From Tupaia tana (Eukaryota > Chordata > Mammalia > Scandentia > Tupaiidae): 64,000 nucleotides of DNA. The position numbers and the translations under genes are program-made. Numbering within the stretch: position 1 is the stretch's first letter; each line of letters starts with the position of its first letter. This document shows, one piece after another, positions 44,813 through 54,762 of this stretch. Below the pieces are notes generated by a model. That model saw only the letters and a program-made list of their open reading frames with translations, ran no database searches and was not told where the DNA came from. The DNA lies in NCBI GenBank assembly GCA_026018925.1, contig JAKSZU010000005.1:25546779-25610778 (forward strand), in the 5' to 3' direction.

Positions 44813-45001
44813 TTCTATATTCATGTTTTTAATAAATAATGATACAGATTGTTTCCAGCACCTTATTTATTTCTTGTACCTCTTCTGTATTAGGTTTGTT
44901 AATTTTCTTACTGGTTTCAACTATGACATTTTCGTTCACGTGTTTGAACAACCTATCTGTAAAACCTAGTCACTTCTCTTTCGGTCATAGTTTTTACTCA
45001 C

Positions 45002-45408
45002 CTGTTTTTAAGATGTGCCTCCAGATCACAGCGCTGCATTACATCTTGGCACACTGAAGAAAATGGACATAAAACTAGTAATTTGTCTAGAAGTTTATGA
45101 ACTAGAATACTAGACTTCTTACACAATTTAAAATGAAGTCTCTTCCGGTCCAATGGACAGAAATCTTTCTCTTGTAAGAAGTTTCTGAGGCACTTGTAGC
45201 AGAACGTGTGTCCACAAGGGGTATCTAGCGGCTGCAGCAGAGGCTGAAGGCAAATATGGCAGACCAGGTCATCATCCACTTCGTTCTGGTAATTGTATAA
45301 GTGGTTTTCTCTTGTCCAGTGCTGCTGGCCACATTCAAAACACAGGGGGTTTAGAGAGGAGGAGGAGCTCTGCTCCACAGACACCATCTCATCACTCGTC
45401 GTTCCCAT
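45002..45408 (-). CDS. LNX2: LNX2 exon 2, start codon and RING domain
   Basis: The exon encodes the first 135 residues and part of codon 136 of LNX2, a cytoplasmic E3 ligase that ubiquitinates PDZ-bound partners and is related to the Numb regulator LNX1. The start M-G-T-T-S-D-E-M is set by homology and by purine at -3 with G at +4. An N-terminal Cys pair (C23, C26) precedes the RING, whose ligands are C50, C53, C65, H67, C70, C73, C84 and D87 (C3HC3D type). A C-terminal Cys/His cluster (C114, C120, C127, H132) follows. The donor is AACAG|GTGAGT. Recognition as LNX2 rather than LNX1 rests on this N-terminus and the linker. The coding frame is intact. Confidence 0.98.
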
Positions 45409-45446
45409 CTCAAAGCAATCAACTGAAGCAGCTTTTGCTCCTTCAT
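45351..45446 (-). promoter_or_regulatory. Overlapping upstream ORF (31 codons)
   Basis: An ATG at 45446-45444, 38 bases before the LNX2 start, opens a frame offset from the main one. It runs past the LNX2 ATG and stops at TAA (45353-45351). Its context is weak, with pyrimidine at -3 and A at +4. It lies in the 5' UTR if the exon 2 acceptor is placed correctly. Confidence 0.6.
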
Positions 45447-45517
45447 AGGTTAGACTTTCACGTACGGTTTCCTTTAATAGACATCGATGTTTCTGATGAG
45501 AGCTGAGATCTGTTTTC
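45409..45517 (-). promoter_or_regulatory. LNX2: LNX2 5' UTR portion of exon 2
   Basis: The acceptor TTTGTTTCATTTATATAG ends at 45518, leaving 109 bases of leader before the start codon. The leader has no stop in the LNX2 frame, so an upstream in-frame ATG in exon 1 could extend the protein. It also has an 8-codon upstream ORF at 45458-45484 and the overlapping one listed separately. Confidence 0.75.
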
Positions 45518-45620
45518 CTATATAAATGAAACAAATGAGGAAAAAAAAGTCTATTAAGATTGGTTTAGAAATATCAACATATTACTATGAGTTAACTTTT
45601 TTAGTAAAATATTGAAGTCT

Positions 45621-45785
45621 GGGGGGGACAGTAGGTGGTGTAGTGGTTGCAGCACTGGACTTCACATGGCTGACCGTGGTTTGAATCCTGGACCAGGTAG
45701 CTTGCTTTCTCACTTTCCCTCTCTCTCTCTGGTGAATTGGAAGAACAATGAATGACAATAATAACAAATTAAATGAAAAATAATT
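45621..45785 (+). repeat. tRNA-derived SINE, short form
   Basis: GGGGGGACAGTAGGTGGTGT, GCTTGCTTTCTCACTTTCCC, then CTCTCTGGTGAATTGG and an A/T tail. It is the nearest repeat upstream of exon 2. Confidence 0.88.
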
Positions 45786-46507
45786 TAAAGATATTAAAGT
45801 TTAGATCAGTAGTAAATTAGTCATAAGAGATAAATAATGACATGAACTAATCTTCTAGTTGGCTAAGAATGACTTAACATTGCCAAGTTCTCGATGCAGA
45901 AGAAACTTATGTTTGGAAGCAAAGATGCTGATCATTACACATTGTAATATGTCTTTGTAAAACCACAATGATGAATTCCACATATAACTATTAAATATAA
46001 ATTAGAATTTACAAAAAAAGCAAAGATATCATATGAAATATGATATAAAAAAATAAGAGATTTGTTTTATTGACTGAAATCCCCAAATACTTTACTGGTG
46101 AACCATAGTTTTAAAGCCAATTAATCTGCATAGTGTGCTGAAAACCTAATTTGAGGTATATTATTCTAAGATATTTGCATTTGTCAACCCAGTTATATTC
46201 CTTGCTTCTGATTAATTTTATGCATTTATAGTACTATCCCAAATACAGTGTCTCTGAAATATAGGCTCAAGGATAATCCCAAGACTGTTAATAAAAATGA
46301 CCTTTGCTCTGAACTATGAGAAAAAATGGATTTCAAAATATGTATGATTTAAATATTCTCACTCTATATAACACAAGTTATAGAATGATACATCTGCATA
46401 GCCTATATAAATATCATCTGAGCTTACTCTACAAACACTTTCATTCTATTAAAAGACGAAAGCCTGCTTTAATTCAATTAAACAGATAAGAGGTGTCACA
46501 AATTTTT

Positions 46508-46761
46508 TTCTTTGGGCGGGGAGGGAGAGGTTTTTGCTATAGGGCACATGCGCTCGCCAGAAAGACAGAGACGGAAAGTGAACAATCACCCCCCAGGGGA
46601 GATGGCCACAACACAATCCCTTCTCCTCCATTCTCCTCTTGGGATCTTGGGTACGCATGCACACATGCCCAGCGTGAGTTTAAGTCACTGGGTCTGGGAC
46701 TTGAACCACGGTCGACTATATGGGAGTCCAGCACTGTAGCCATTACACCATCTGCTGGTTC
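46508..46761 (-). repeat. tRNA-derived SINE, long form
   Basis: TTTTTGCTATAGGGCACATG to ATCTGCTGGTTCC. The flanks GGTGTCACAAATTT and GGTGTTATAAATTT are a worn duplication. Confidence 0.92.
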
Positions 46762-46873
46762 CATGGGTGTTATAAATTTCAATTCCACCTCTTACTATTC
46801 CATACTTCCACTTGGTCTTGCTTACTCAGAGCACCAATCTGTGTGGGGTGTACTGTCCAACATAAGATTCTTA

Positions 46874-47137
46874 TTTTTTTTTTTTTTTTTGGAGAGGTTT
46901 TTGCTATAGGGCGCGTGCGCTCGCCAGACAGACAGAGACAGAGAGATAGAAAGCAGGAAATCACCCCCCAGGGGGGATGGCCACGCCGCAATCCCTTCTC
47001 CTCCATTCTCCTCTCGGGATCTTGGGCACGCACGCACACGCGCCCGGCGTGAGTTTAAGCCGCCGGGTCCGGGACTCGAACCGCGGTCGACTATGTGGGA
47101 GTCCAGCGACATAGCCATTACGCTAACTGCTGGTCCC
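46874..47137 (-). repeat. tRNA-derived SINE, long form, near-consensus
   Basis: This is the least decayed copy: CpG sites are kept throughout, the palindrome CCCCCCAGGGGGG is intact, and the B box is GGTTCGAGTCC. The duplication of 18 bp TCCAACATAAGATTCTTA is perfect (46856-46873 and 47138-47155). It is a good type specimen. Confidence 0.96.
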
Positions 47138-47279
47138 TCCAACATAAGATTCTTAAGACAGCTTCCAGTTTGGTGCAAGCAAGCCTAGCAGGGAATGCTC
47201 TGCTCACATAAGGGTCTCCATACTTCCTGCTGGTTAAGCCCTAGGGGTTAAAAAAATCCACTCCAAAGGCCGTTCTCTA

Positions 47280-47660
47280 TATTCCTTCTGTAAATATTTA
47301 CAGAGCCTCTAGAATGTGCCAAACACTGAACACAAAGAGAGGAGAGGACAGTTAAGAAAACCCGTGATTAAAATTCAGTGTAATAAGTACTCTAGAAAGT
47401 TATACACAGGATGTTATGTGAATATGGGAAAGATAATGAGAGCTGGCATCTAACTCAGTTTGGCTTTGTGGTCGGAAATACTTTCAAAAGGAAAAAAACA
47501 TGGACTGCTGAGTTGTGACAGGAAGCATCAGCCAGAGAGAGAAAATGGACAAGGGCACCTCGGGCAAGAGAAGAGCACCAGCTAAGCCACAGGCCGAGGG
47601 TGCAGGGCATACTCAGGGACTAGGAAGCAGGTAAGACAGCCGAGGCACAGCAAATGCACT
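47280..47660 (-). repeat. L2 LINE 3' remnant
   Basis: 'AAATATTTACAGAGCCTCTA', GAATGTGCCAAACACTGAAC and 'AGCCACAGGCCGAGGGTGCA' follow reversed L2 order. Confidence 0.55.
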
Positions 47661-47715
47661 CCACAGGAGAATTCCACACCTTAGTATCCCTGCCCAAGAA
47701 TGGAAGAGTAGGGGT

Positions 47716-47959
47716 CGGGGACAAGCAGACGGCATATGGTTATGTCCCTGGGCTCCCATGTACTCGACAGTGGTTTGAGTTCTGGACCCAGTGGTTTAAA
47801 ACTTAACGCCAGGTGTGTGTGAATGCATGCATGCCCGAGATCCTGAGAGGAGAATGGAGGAAAAGGGACTGCAGTGTGGCCATCAGCCCTGGGGGGTACT
47901 TTCTCTCTGTCTCGCTGTCTCTCCAGGAGTGCACACACCCTATAGCAAAAATCTCTCTT

Positions 47960-47985
<26 letters not shown>
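47716..47985 (+). repeat. tRNA-derived SINE, long form
   Basis: First of three same-orientation copies in a row. The head is GGGGACAAGCAGACGGCATA; it ends CCCTATAGCAAAAATCTCTC with an (A)n(GAAA)n tail. Confidence 0.9.
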
Positions 47986-47995
<10 letters not shown>

Positions 47996-48002
47996 GAAAG
48001 AG

Positions 48003-48247
48003 GGACCAGCAGCTGGCATAATGTCTATGTTACTGAACTTCCATGTAGTCGACCGCGGTTCGAGTCCTGGACCCGGAAGCTTAAACTTATGACGGGCACG
48101 TGTGTGTGCATGCCCAAGATCCTAAGAGGAGATGGGATTGCTGCGCAGCCATATCCCCTGGGGGCTGATTTCTTGCCTTCTGTCTCTCTTTGTCTTTCTG
48201 GCAAGTACACGCACCCTATAGCAAAAAACCTCTCCAAAAAAAAAAGA
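48003..48247 (+). repeat. tRNA-derived SINE, long form
   Basis: Second of the row. It starts right after the tail of the first, GGGACCAGCAGCTGGCATAA, and ends CAAAAAACCTCTCC with an A tail and GAAAGAAAG. Confidence 0.9.
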
Positions 48248-48258
48248 AAGAAAGAGTA

Positions 48259-48500
48259 GGAGCTGGCAGGTGGTGTGGTAGTTAAGGTGCTGGACTCCCA
48301 CATGGCCAACCACAGTTCAGTTCAAGTCCTGGACCCGATGGCTTGAAGATCATGCCAGGCGCATGTGCCTGAGTGCCCAAAACTTCCAGAAGAGACTGGA
48401 GGAGAAGGGACTGTGATAAGGCTGACCGCCCTGGGTGTGATTTCTTACTTTCCCTCTCTAGCGAGCATGCATACACTGTGGCAAAAACCTAAAAAAAAAA
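48259..48500 (+). repeat. tRNA-derived SINE, older long form
   Basis: Third of the row. The head GGAGCTGGCAGGTGGTGTGG is the older type, and it ends CACTGTGGCAAAAACC. Later copies probably landed in its flank or in each other's tails. Confidence 0.88.
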
Positions 48501-48845
48501 AAGGAAAGAGTTGGACACTATACAGATGCTACTAGTGTCTGTATTTCAATAATAAAATTCTTTTCAGACCATGCGTATATATTTGCTACTTTATTTATTT
48601 GGATTATTTGTTAAAGAAATATTGTAACAGATTTAACGAGTATGGCCATGAACCAAGAGGTAGTGGGATAAGATTTAGGTGGGATGGGTCTCATCTCAGA
48701 TAAATTCTATGTCTTTAAAAACTACCTTCACAGTAATAGCAGTCTGCGGTCTAACTCCTGTCAGTGCTGACATCGAGATAACAAACACTTCTTGTATTTT
48801 CTTATTTTGGGGGCTTGTTCATTACCCTTTGAACATCATAACTTT

Positions 48846-49093
48846 TTTTTGAGAGGTTTTTGCTATAGGGCGCGTGCACTTGACAGACAGATACAGAGAG
48901 ACAGAAAGTGAGAAATCACCCCCCCAGGGAGGATGGCCACACCACAATCCCTTCTTGTTCATTCTCCTCTCAGGATCTTGGGCACACACGCACACGTGCC
49001 CGGCATGAGTTTAAGCCACCGGCTCCAGGACTCTAACCGCGGTCAACTACATGGGAATCCAGCGACATAGCCATTACACCAACTGCTGGTCCC
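48846..49093 (-). repeat. tRNA-derived SINE, long form
   Basis: The flanks TGAACATCATAACTTTTT and TGAACATCCTAACTTTTT are a near-exact 18 bp duplication. Confidence 0.93.
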
Positions 49094-49601
49094 TGAACAT
49101 CCTAACTTTTTAAATGTCAGTGCAAGGCATGTGAGATTAAGGAGAGAAACATCAGGTATCTCAGGCAGACTGCTGCAAGCTCGGTATTTTAGTACAGAAT
49201 TTCTACAGATTCTTACTTCCTACTCAATTAGCAAGAAAATTAACATATCCTTTGCTCTTCTTTGTGGTAAGATTTATTCTAATTTCTCTTAAGAAAATAT
49301 AGTGTAATTCTAGCCTCCCACATAATGACTAAGAAAGCATGTATCTTAAAACTATTATACTTTATTTTCTAAATCTCTAAATAACTTTGGTTCTTTGGTT
49401 ATTTTCATTTTATCACAAAATCTTTTCCTAAGGAAAATTAACATGGTCCCATTTAAAACACCAAATAACAACCACATTTCTCCACCGCCCCAAATACCTT
49501 AAATGGAAATGACCATGGATGAATCACTAACACATGTATGTATGTATTAACTGAAGAACTGTGAAGCTGTAAAGCGTAAGTACTTAAGAGCACAGACAAG
49601 G

Positions 49602-49876
49602 GACTAGCAGTTGGTGTAATGGCTATGTTGCTGGACTCCCATGGAGCTGACCACAGTTCAAGTCCCGAACCCGGTGGCTTAGACTCTTGTCGGGCGCGTA
49701 TGCGTGCGTGCCTAAGATCCTAAGAGGAGATCGGAGGAGAAGGGATTGCGGCGTGGCCATCCCCTGTTGGGGGTGAGTTCTCGGTTTCTGTCTCTCTGTC
49801 TCCCTGTCTCTCTCTGTCTTTCTGGCGAGCGCACACGCTCTATAGCAAAAACTTCTCAAAAAAAAAAAAAAAAAAA
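49602..49876 (+). repeat. tRNA-derived SINE, long form
   Basis: GGGACTAGCAGTTGGTGTAA to GCTCTATAGCAAAAACTTCT with a long A tail. It leads a second run of same-strand copies. Confidence 0.92.
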
Positions 49877-49901
49877 AGTCAACATAAAGAAATAAACGCC
49901 T

Positions 49902-50165
49902 GGGGCCAGCAGATGGCATAGTGGTTACATCACTAGACTCCCACATGGCCAAGTGTGGTTCAAGTCCCAGACCTGGTGCCTTGAAAATCACACCAGGCGT
50001 GTGTGCATGCATGCCCAAGATCCTGGGAGGAGGATGAAGGAGAAAAGACTGTGGTGTGGTCATCCCCCAGGGGGTGATTTTTCACTTTCTCTCTCATTGT
50101 CTCTTTCTCTCTGGTGAGTGCATGTGCCCTATAGCAGAAACCTTTAAACAAAGGGGGGGGAAAAA
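49902..50165 (+). repeat. tRNA-derived SINE, long form, older
   Basis: GGGGCCAGCAGATGGCATAG, 'TTGAAAATCACACCAGGCGT', CCCCCAGGGGGTG and CCCTATAGCAGAAACC. Confidence 0.92.
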
Positions 50166-50231
50166 AAAGGAAAGAAGTAAGTGCCTAAAACCGTTCCTAA
50201 CACAGTGTAGGTGCAATGTAAGTGTTACCTA

Positions 50232-50420
50232 TGGACCAGCCCTGTAGCTTAGTGGTTGACAGTCAAATCCCACATGGCGTTCATGGCTTGAAAAACATTC
50301 CAGCACAGGTGTGTGCAGCATGACCATAACCCCCTGGGGGTGGGTATTTTCTCCCTCCCTCTCCCTCTTTGAGGTGAGTATGTGTACCCTCTGGCAATTA
50401 ACAAAAGAAAAGAAAAAAGA
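50232..50420 (+). repeat. tRNA-derived SINE, old shortened copy
   Basis: GGACCAGCCCTGTAGCTTAG, 'AATCCCACATGGCGTTCATG', CCCCCTGGGGGTGGG and TACCCTCTGGCAATTAAC. Confidence 0.75.
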
Positions 50421-50499
50421 AAAAAAAGCATGTTAGCTATTATTAAAGATAGAGAAACAAAACTTCAGGCAGATTTTATGATTTGCCAAATCTAACAGG

Positions 50500-50625
50500 A
50501 TAAAGAAAAGGAGCCGAAGGGTTTGTGCCATGATCATTTCCCCATTGAGGGGTGGTTTCTCTTTCTCTCTCTCTCCTTGTCTCTCTGGCAAGTACATGGA
50601 GCCACTGGCAAATAAAACAAAAATC
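50500..50625 (+). repeat. tRNA-derived SINE, 3' fragment
   Basis: The fragment has 'GGTTTGTGCCATGATCATTT', CCCCATTGAGGGGTGG, (CT)n and GGAGCCACTGGCAAATAA. The head is missing. Confidence 0.65.
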
Positions 50626-51164
50626 AAAATAACCCAATAGTAAATGAAGTGAGGGTGTTGCTGTGGGGAGAAAGGCAGCCTGACCCCACCTCTCCAATCC
50701 CACTCCTCTGCTCCCAGCCCAGGCAGTTCATTTTCTTCCAGCTTTCTGTGCAGGTCCACTGAGCCACTCCACATTACTGGGGTCCCTACTGAACTGTGAG
50801 CCCAAGAGCTGCACCTCCCAAGGGGTGGTGCTGGTGTGGGAGGAAAATCAGTAAATGTTGAATAACCAAGTGGGTAGCAGTATGCTTACTCTTGACACAT
50901 TTAGGAGGCTCGTCCATGAATAAACGAGGATATGCTCAGCTTTATAAATAATTCTAATTTCTGATATTATTAATATCTGTGAGCAAAGTTTGAGATATTA
51001 AAATATAAGTCAAATAAATAATAGGCACAAACATTTCGCTATCAAATACAAAGATAAAATGAAGCATAATGTGTGTATTTACATTATCTATTTAGCAGTA
51101 CTCCAGGAATAGTAAGGAAACAAATTAACAATTAAATTAGAAGACATACATATATATATTTTAG

Positions 51165-51231
51165 TTTTAGTTTGCTATGGGGTGTGTATACTTGCCAGAG
51201 AGAGAGGGAGGGAGGGAGGGAGGGAGGGAGG

Positions 51232-51269
<38 letters not shown>

Positions 51270-51440
51270 ATCCTCCAGGGGGATTGCCACCCTGCAATCC
51301 CTTCTCTACTCTGCTTCTGGGATTTGGGGCATACCCATATACATGTCCAGAGTGTTTTTCAAGGTGCTGGTGCATGACTCAAACTGTACAACCAACCCTG
51401 TGGATCCAGCTGCTTGAACTCCCACACCACTGGCTGGTCC
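51165..51440 (-). repeat. tRNA-derived SINE, old, with (GA/GGGA)n expansion
   Basis: TTTGCTATGGGGTGTGTATA is followed by a purine-only tract at about 51198-51268, then 'TCCAGGGGGATTGCCACCC' and GGCTGGTCC at the head end. Confidence 0.85.
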
Positions 51441-51829
51441 AACATATTTTTAATAATACCCTGAAAAATAGCCAATGTGATAGAAAGAGAATTCTAAGAC
51501 ACTGTTTAGTACCTAAATCCAGTCATGATTAACATGCGTACTCTCCCTGGTTCATAGGATAAAAATATTCTGGTACATCACCAGGACTCAGAACAAACAA
51601 ACTAGTTTTTCACCATTAATTTGCATACAACAAACTATCTATTAGATGATTTCTTTTGATGTTACCTTTGACTCAGATTTAACAAGTCTCCTCTGGCCCT
51701 AACCTAGAAGATCCAGCCCAGGGGAAAAGATAAGCTAAGGGTTATCACCAAAGTAGTTAGATGGAAAACATCTATGGTTTCCTGGCCTCATTAATGCCAA
51801 GGTCTAAGAATACCCTCTCCTCTCACTCC

Positions 51830-52045
51830 TGGCAAACTTGTCCCCCGAGTCACACTAGCTTCCTCCGCCGGGGGCACCTCTCTGCCCGTACCCTCCTGCT
51901 GCTTTTTCCGTACCCCTTAATGTCAGTGTCACGGTATGGCCCGTCTGCTTATTTGTCTTCTCTCCTCCTCGAGGGGAACGACACGTGCCTTCTGTATCTT
52001 TCATATTTGTAGTTCTTGGCATATAGTAAAGGCTCATACGGGAGC
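51830..52045 (+). repeat. L2 LINE 3' remnant
   Basis: 'GTCTGCTTATTTGTCTTCTC', 'GAGGGGAACGACACGTGCCT' and 'TTCTTGGCATATAGTAAAGG' follow the L2 3' end in the forward sense. Confidence 0.55.
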
Positions 52046-52384
52046 CTGCAGTGGATGGAGCCCTGAAATGTATAACTATATAAAGATTCAGGAAAAAATC
52101 TTTTGCATTGCTTTACCGCACTGCAAAGCAATCAACCTATTGGACCCTATCCTGTAATTTACCCATGAATATAAAATAAGGCATTACTCCCTTTAACCTT
52201 CTAAAGGCTGAGGGTAAACAAGTTTCCCTACTTGATGATAGCAAAAGAAGAAACTGTTCTTATTATAAATGTCACAGGTCAGTTCTGACAGCCACCTTTG
52301 TATCAGACAGTGGTTGTTTAACTTTCTGACCTCAGGATCCCTTTATCCACTCTGGACAGGTCGGCAATGTCTTAAACAACCGAC

Positions 52385-52975
52385 ACTCAGCTGCCACACT
52401 CTTGGGTGTTTATCGCAGAGAAGTGAAAATTTATGTTCATAAAGAAACCTGTACACAAACGTTTACAGCTACTATATTTTTAACAGTCAGAAAGAGGAAA
52501 ACGGCCCACATATCCTTCAACAGGTGAATAGTTCAATGAACTGTGATCAAGCCGGAACATGGAATATAACTCAGCAACGAGAAGGAAGGCACTACTGACA
52601 AACACAGCAACCTAGAGGAGCCTCCAGAGAATTAGGTGAGTGAAAACGTCAAAGCTAAAAGGCTGCATACCAAGTCACTGTATTTATATAACGTTATTGA
52701 AATGACATAATTATCGAAATGGAGAACAGATACGTGGTTACCAGGGTTATTCACTAGGGATGGATAAAAAGGTACCATGAGGGGGTCTTTATGGTGATGG
52801 AAGCATGGTATATCTTATTATTAATGTCCACTTCCTGGTTGTGACACTGTTACTACAGTTTTACAAGATGCTACCATTGGGGGACTCTGTGTAGAGGTCT
52901 CTCTGTGTTATTTTTTCTGACAACTACATGTAAATCTATAATTATATTAACATTTTTTTAAAAAATAACTGAGGT
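52385..52975 (+). repeat. L1 LINE 3' end (old L1M type)
   Basis: 'TCCTTCAACAGGTGAATAGT', 'AATATAACTCAGCAACGAGA', 'GATACGTGGTTACCAGGGTT' and 'ACATGTAAATCTATAATTAT' follow the old L1 3' UTR order. Confidence 0.85.
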
Positions 52976-52978
52976 ACT

Positions 52979-53232
52979 GGGACCAGAAGTTAGCGTAATG
53001 GCTATGTCACTGGACTCCCACGTAGTTGACCACGGTTCAAGTCCCGGACCTGGTGGCTTAAAACTCACGCTGGGCGCGTGTGCGTGCATGCCCAAGATCC
53101 CGAGAGGAGAATGGAGGAGAAGGGATTGTGGCGTGGCCATCCCCCCTTGGGGGTGATTTCTCGCTTTCTGTCTCTCTGTCTCTTTCTGTCTGGTGAGTGC
53201 ATGCACCCTATAGCAAAAAACCTCTAAAAAAA
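52979..53232 (+). repeat. tRNA-derived SINE, long form
   Basis: The flanks TAACTGAGGTAC and TGACTGAGGTAC are a near-exact duplication at the A-rich end of the L1. The body is well preserved. Confidence 0.93.
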
Positions 53233-53297
53233 AATGACTGAGGTACCAAATAGCTTTTGTTTATATCTATTTATTTATTGTACTAATTAGTAATCAA

Positions 53298-53544
53298 GGG
53301 ACCAGCAGTTAGTGTAATGGCTATGTCGCTGGACTCCCATGTAGTCTACCGCAGTTCGGGTCCTAGACCCGGTGGCTTAAACTCACTCGCTGGGCCCGCG
53401 TGCATGCATACCCAAGATCCCGAGAGGAGAATGGAGGACGAGGGACTACGGCGTGGCCATTCCCCCGGGGGTGATTTCTCGCTTTCTGTCTCTCTCTCTT
53501 TCTGGTGAATGCACACACCCTATAGTAAAAACCTCTCCAAAAAA
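53298..53544 (+). repeat. tRNA-derived SINE, long form
   Basis: GGGACCAGCAGTTAGTGTAA to CCCTATAGTAAAAACCTCTC. The duplication is AGTAATCAA before and after it. Confidence 0.92.
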
Positions 53545-53564
53545 AGTAATCAAAAGGATTTTTT

Positions 53565-53925
53565 TTTTTTTTTTGCTAGTAGGTGCATGTAGAGAGAGAC
53601 ATGGGTGGATCATGATGCAATTCCTTTCCTCCATTCCTCCTTCCTATTAGGATTTAAAAAAAAAAATTTATTTAACTTTATTTATTTTAATTGAACAGAG
53701 AGGGAAAGAGTGAGAGAGAGAGAGAAAATGAGAAAGCAGGCCACCAGGACTGGAACTCGAACCACAGTTGGGAGTACAATGCCCTTAACCACCATGCCAC
53801 CTGCCAGCCCCTCCTATCAGGATTTTAGCATGTATGTGCTTGGCTTGTTTTTCAGCTGGATTCTAACTCAGCTGGCCATATGGGATCCAGCTCTCTTAAC
53901 CACTGAGCTACAGGGCCGGCACTCA
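53565..53925 (-). repeat. Old SINE split by a short SINE
   Basis: The outer copy (tail side 53565-53655, head side 53816-53925 ending CAGGGCCGGC) is interrupted by a short-form copy at about 53656-53815. The flanks CCTATTAGGATTT and CCTATCAGGATTT mark the younger insertion. Confidence 0.8.
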
Positions 53926-54224
53926 AAATGTTTAAATAGTCATTTAATAGAACAGTAAACCCATTAGGTTAACATTTTTATGAAAATTAACTTTAAAAAT
54001 AAAACAATACAGAGAGAAGACAAAGTTTTTACAGTTTTATAAATCTACAGTCTCATAATCTGTTTATGTTTTCAATCTGTCATGAGATTGCATGTGAGTT
54101 CTATAAAATTTTACTGGACATTTGTGAGAGACTGAAAGTGAGAAAGGCACTGGGAAATGGTTTGATGCTGCAGACTCAGTGAGAGAATGGTGTCATGATT
54201 GACCCGGGGTATTTTTTTTTTTTG

Positions 54225-54479
54225 GGGGGGGGAGAGGTTTTTGCTACAGGGCACATGTGCTCACCAGAAAGACAAAGAGAGACAGAGAGACAGAAAGTGA
54301 GAAATCACCCCCGAGGGGATGGCCACGCCACAATCCCTTCTCTTCCATTCTCCTCTTGGGATCTTGGGCACGCACACACATGCGCCCAGCGTGAGTTTAA
54401 GCCACTGGGTCCGGGACTCGAACCACAGTCAACTACATGGGAGTCCAGCGACATAGTCATTACGCTAACTGCTGGTCCC
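54225..54479 (-). repeat. tRNA-derived SINE, long form
   Basis: TTTTTGCTACAGGGCACATG to ACTGCTGGTCCC. TCATGA before and CATGACT after hint at a duplication. Confidence 0.92.
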
Positions 54480-54499
54480 ATGACTTGAGGTATTAAAGA

Positions 54500-54762
54500 G
54501 GTTTTTTTACCTCTCTTTTATTTAGAGTTTTGCTATAGGGCACGTGTGCTCATTGGAGAGACAGACAGAGACAGAAAGCAAGAAATCACCCTCGGGATGA
54601 TGGCCACGATACAAGCCCCTCTCTTCCATTCTCCTCTTGGGGTCTTGGGCACACAGGCACATGCGCACAGCTAGAGTTTTAAGCCACCGGGTCTGGGACT
54701 CAAACCCTGGTCGACTATGTGGGAGTACAGTGACATAACCACTACGCCATCTGCTGGTCCCA
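54500..54762 (-). repeat. tRNA-derived SINE, diverged
   Basis: AGTTTTGCTATAGGGCACGT to ATCTGCTGGTCCCAG. It lies only about 20 bp from the previous copy in the same orientation. Confidence 0.9.

Larger units (their letters stand above)
31507..45001 (-). other. LNX2: LNX2 intron 2
   Basis: This 13.5 kb intron is the longest complete one here. It holds the U2 fragment, second-family SINEs, three mariner MITEs, a rearranged L1, an old LTR-like repeat and a processed retrocopy. No recognised element lies in 31507-32640, 33240-33820, 34040-34885, 35745-35990, 36425-36905, 39750-40060, 41565-41990, 42295-43080 or 43630-44055. Confidence 0.9.

Noticed and set aside
44622..44969. Plus-strand open frame of 115 codons upstream of exon 2
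   Set aside because: It reads backward through the processed retrocopy and into AT-rich intron. No motif is present.
47716..50625. CRISPR-like or satellite array
   Set aside because: The repeated units are SINEs with separate tails and uneven spacing; there are no uniform repeats and spacers.
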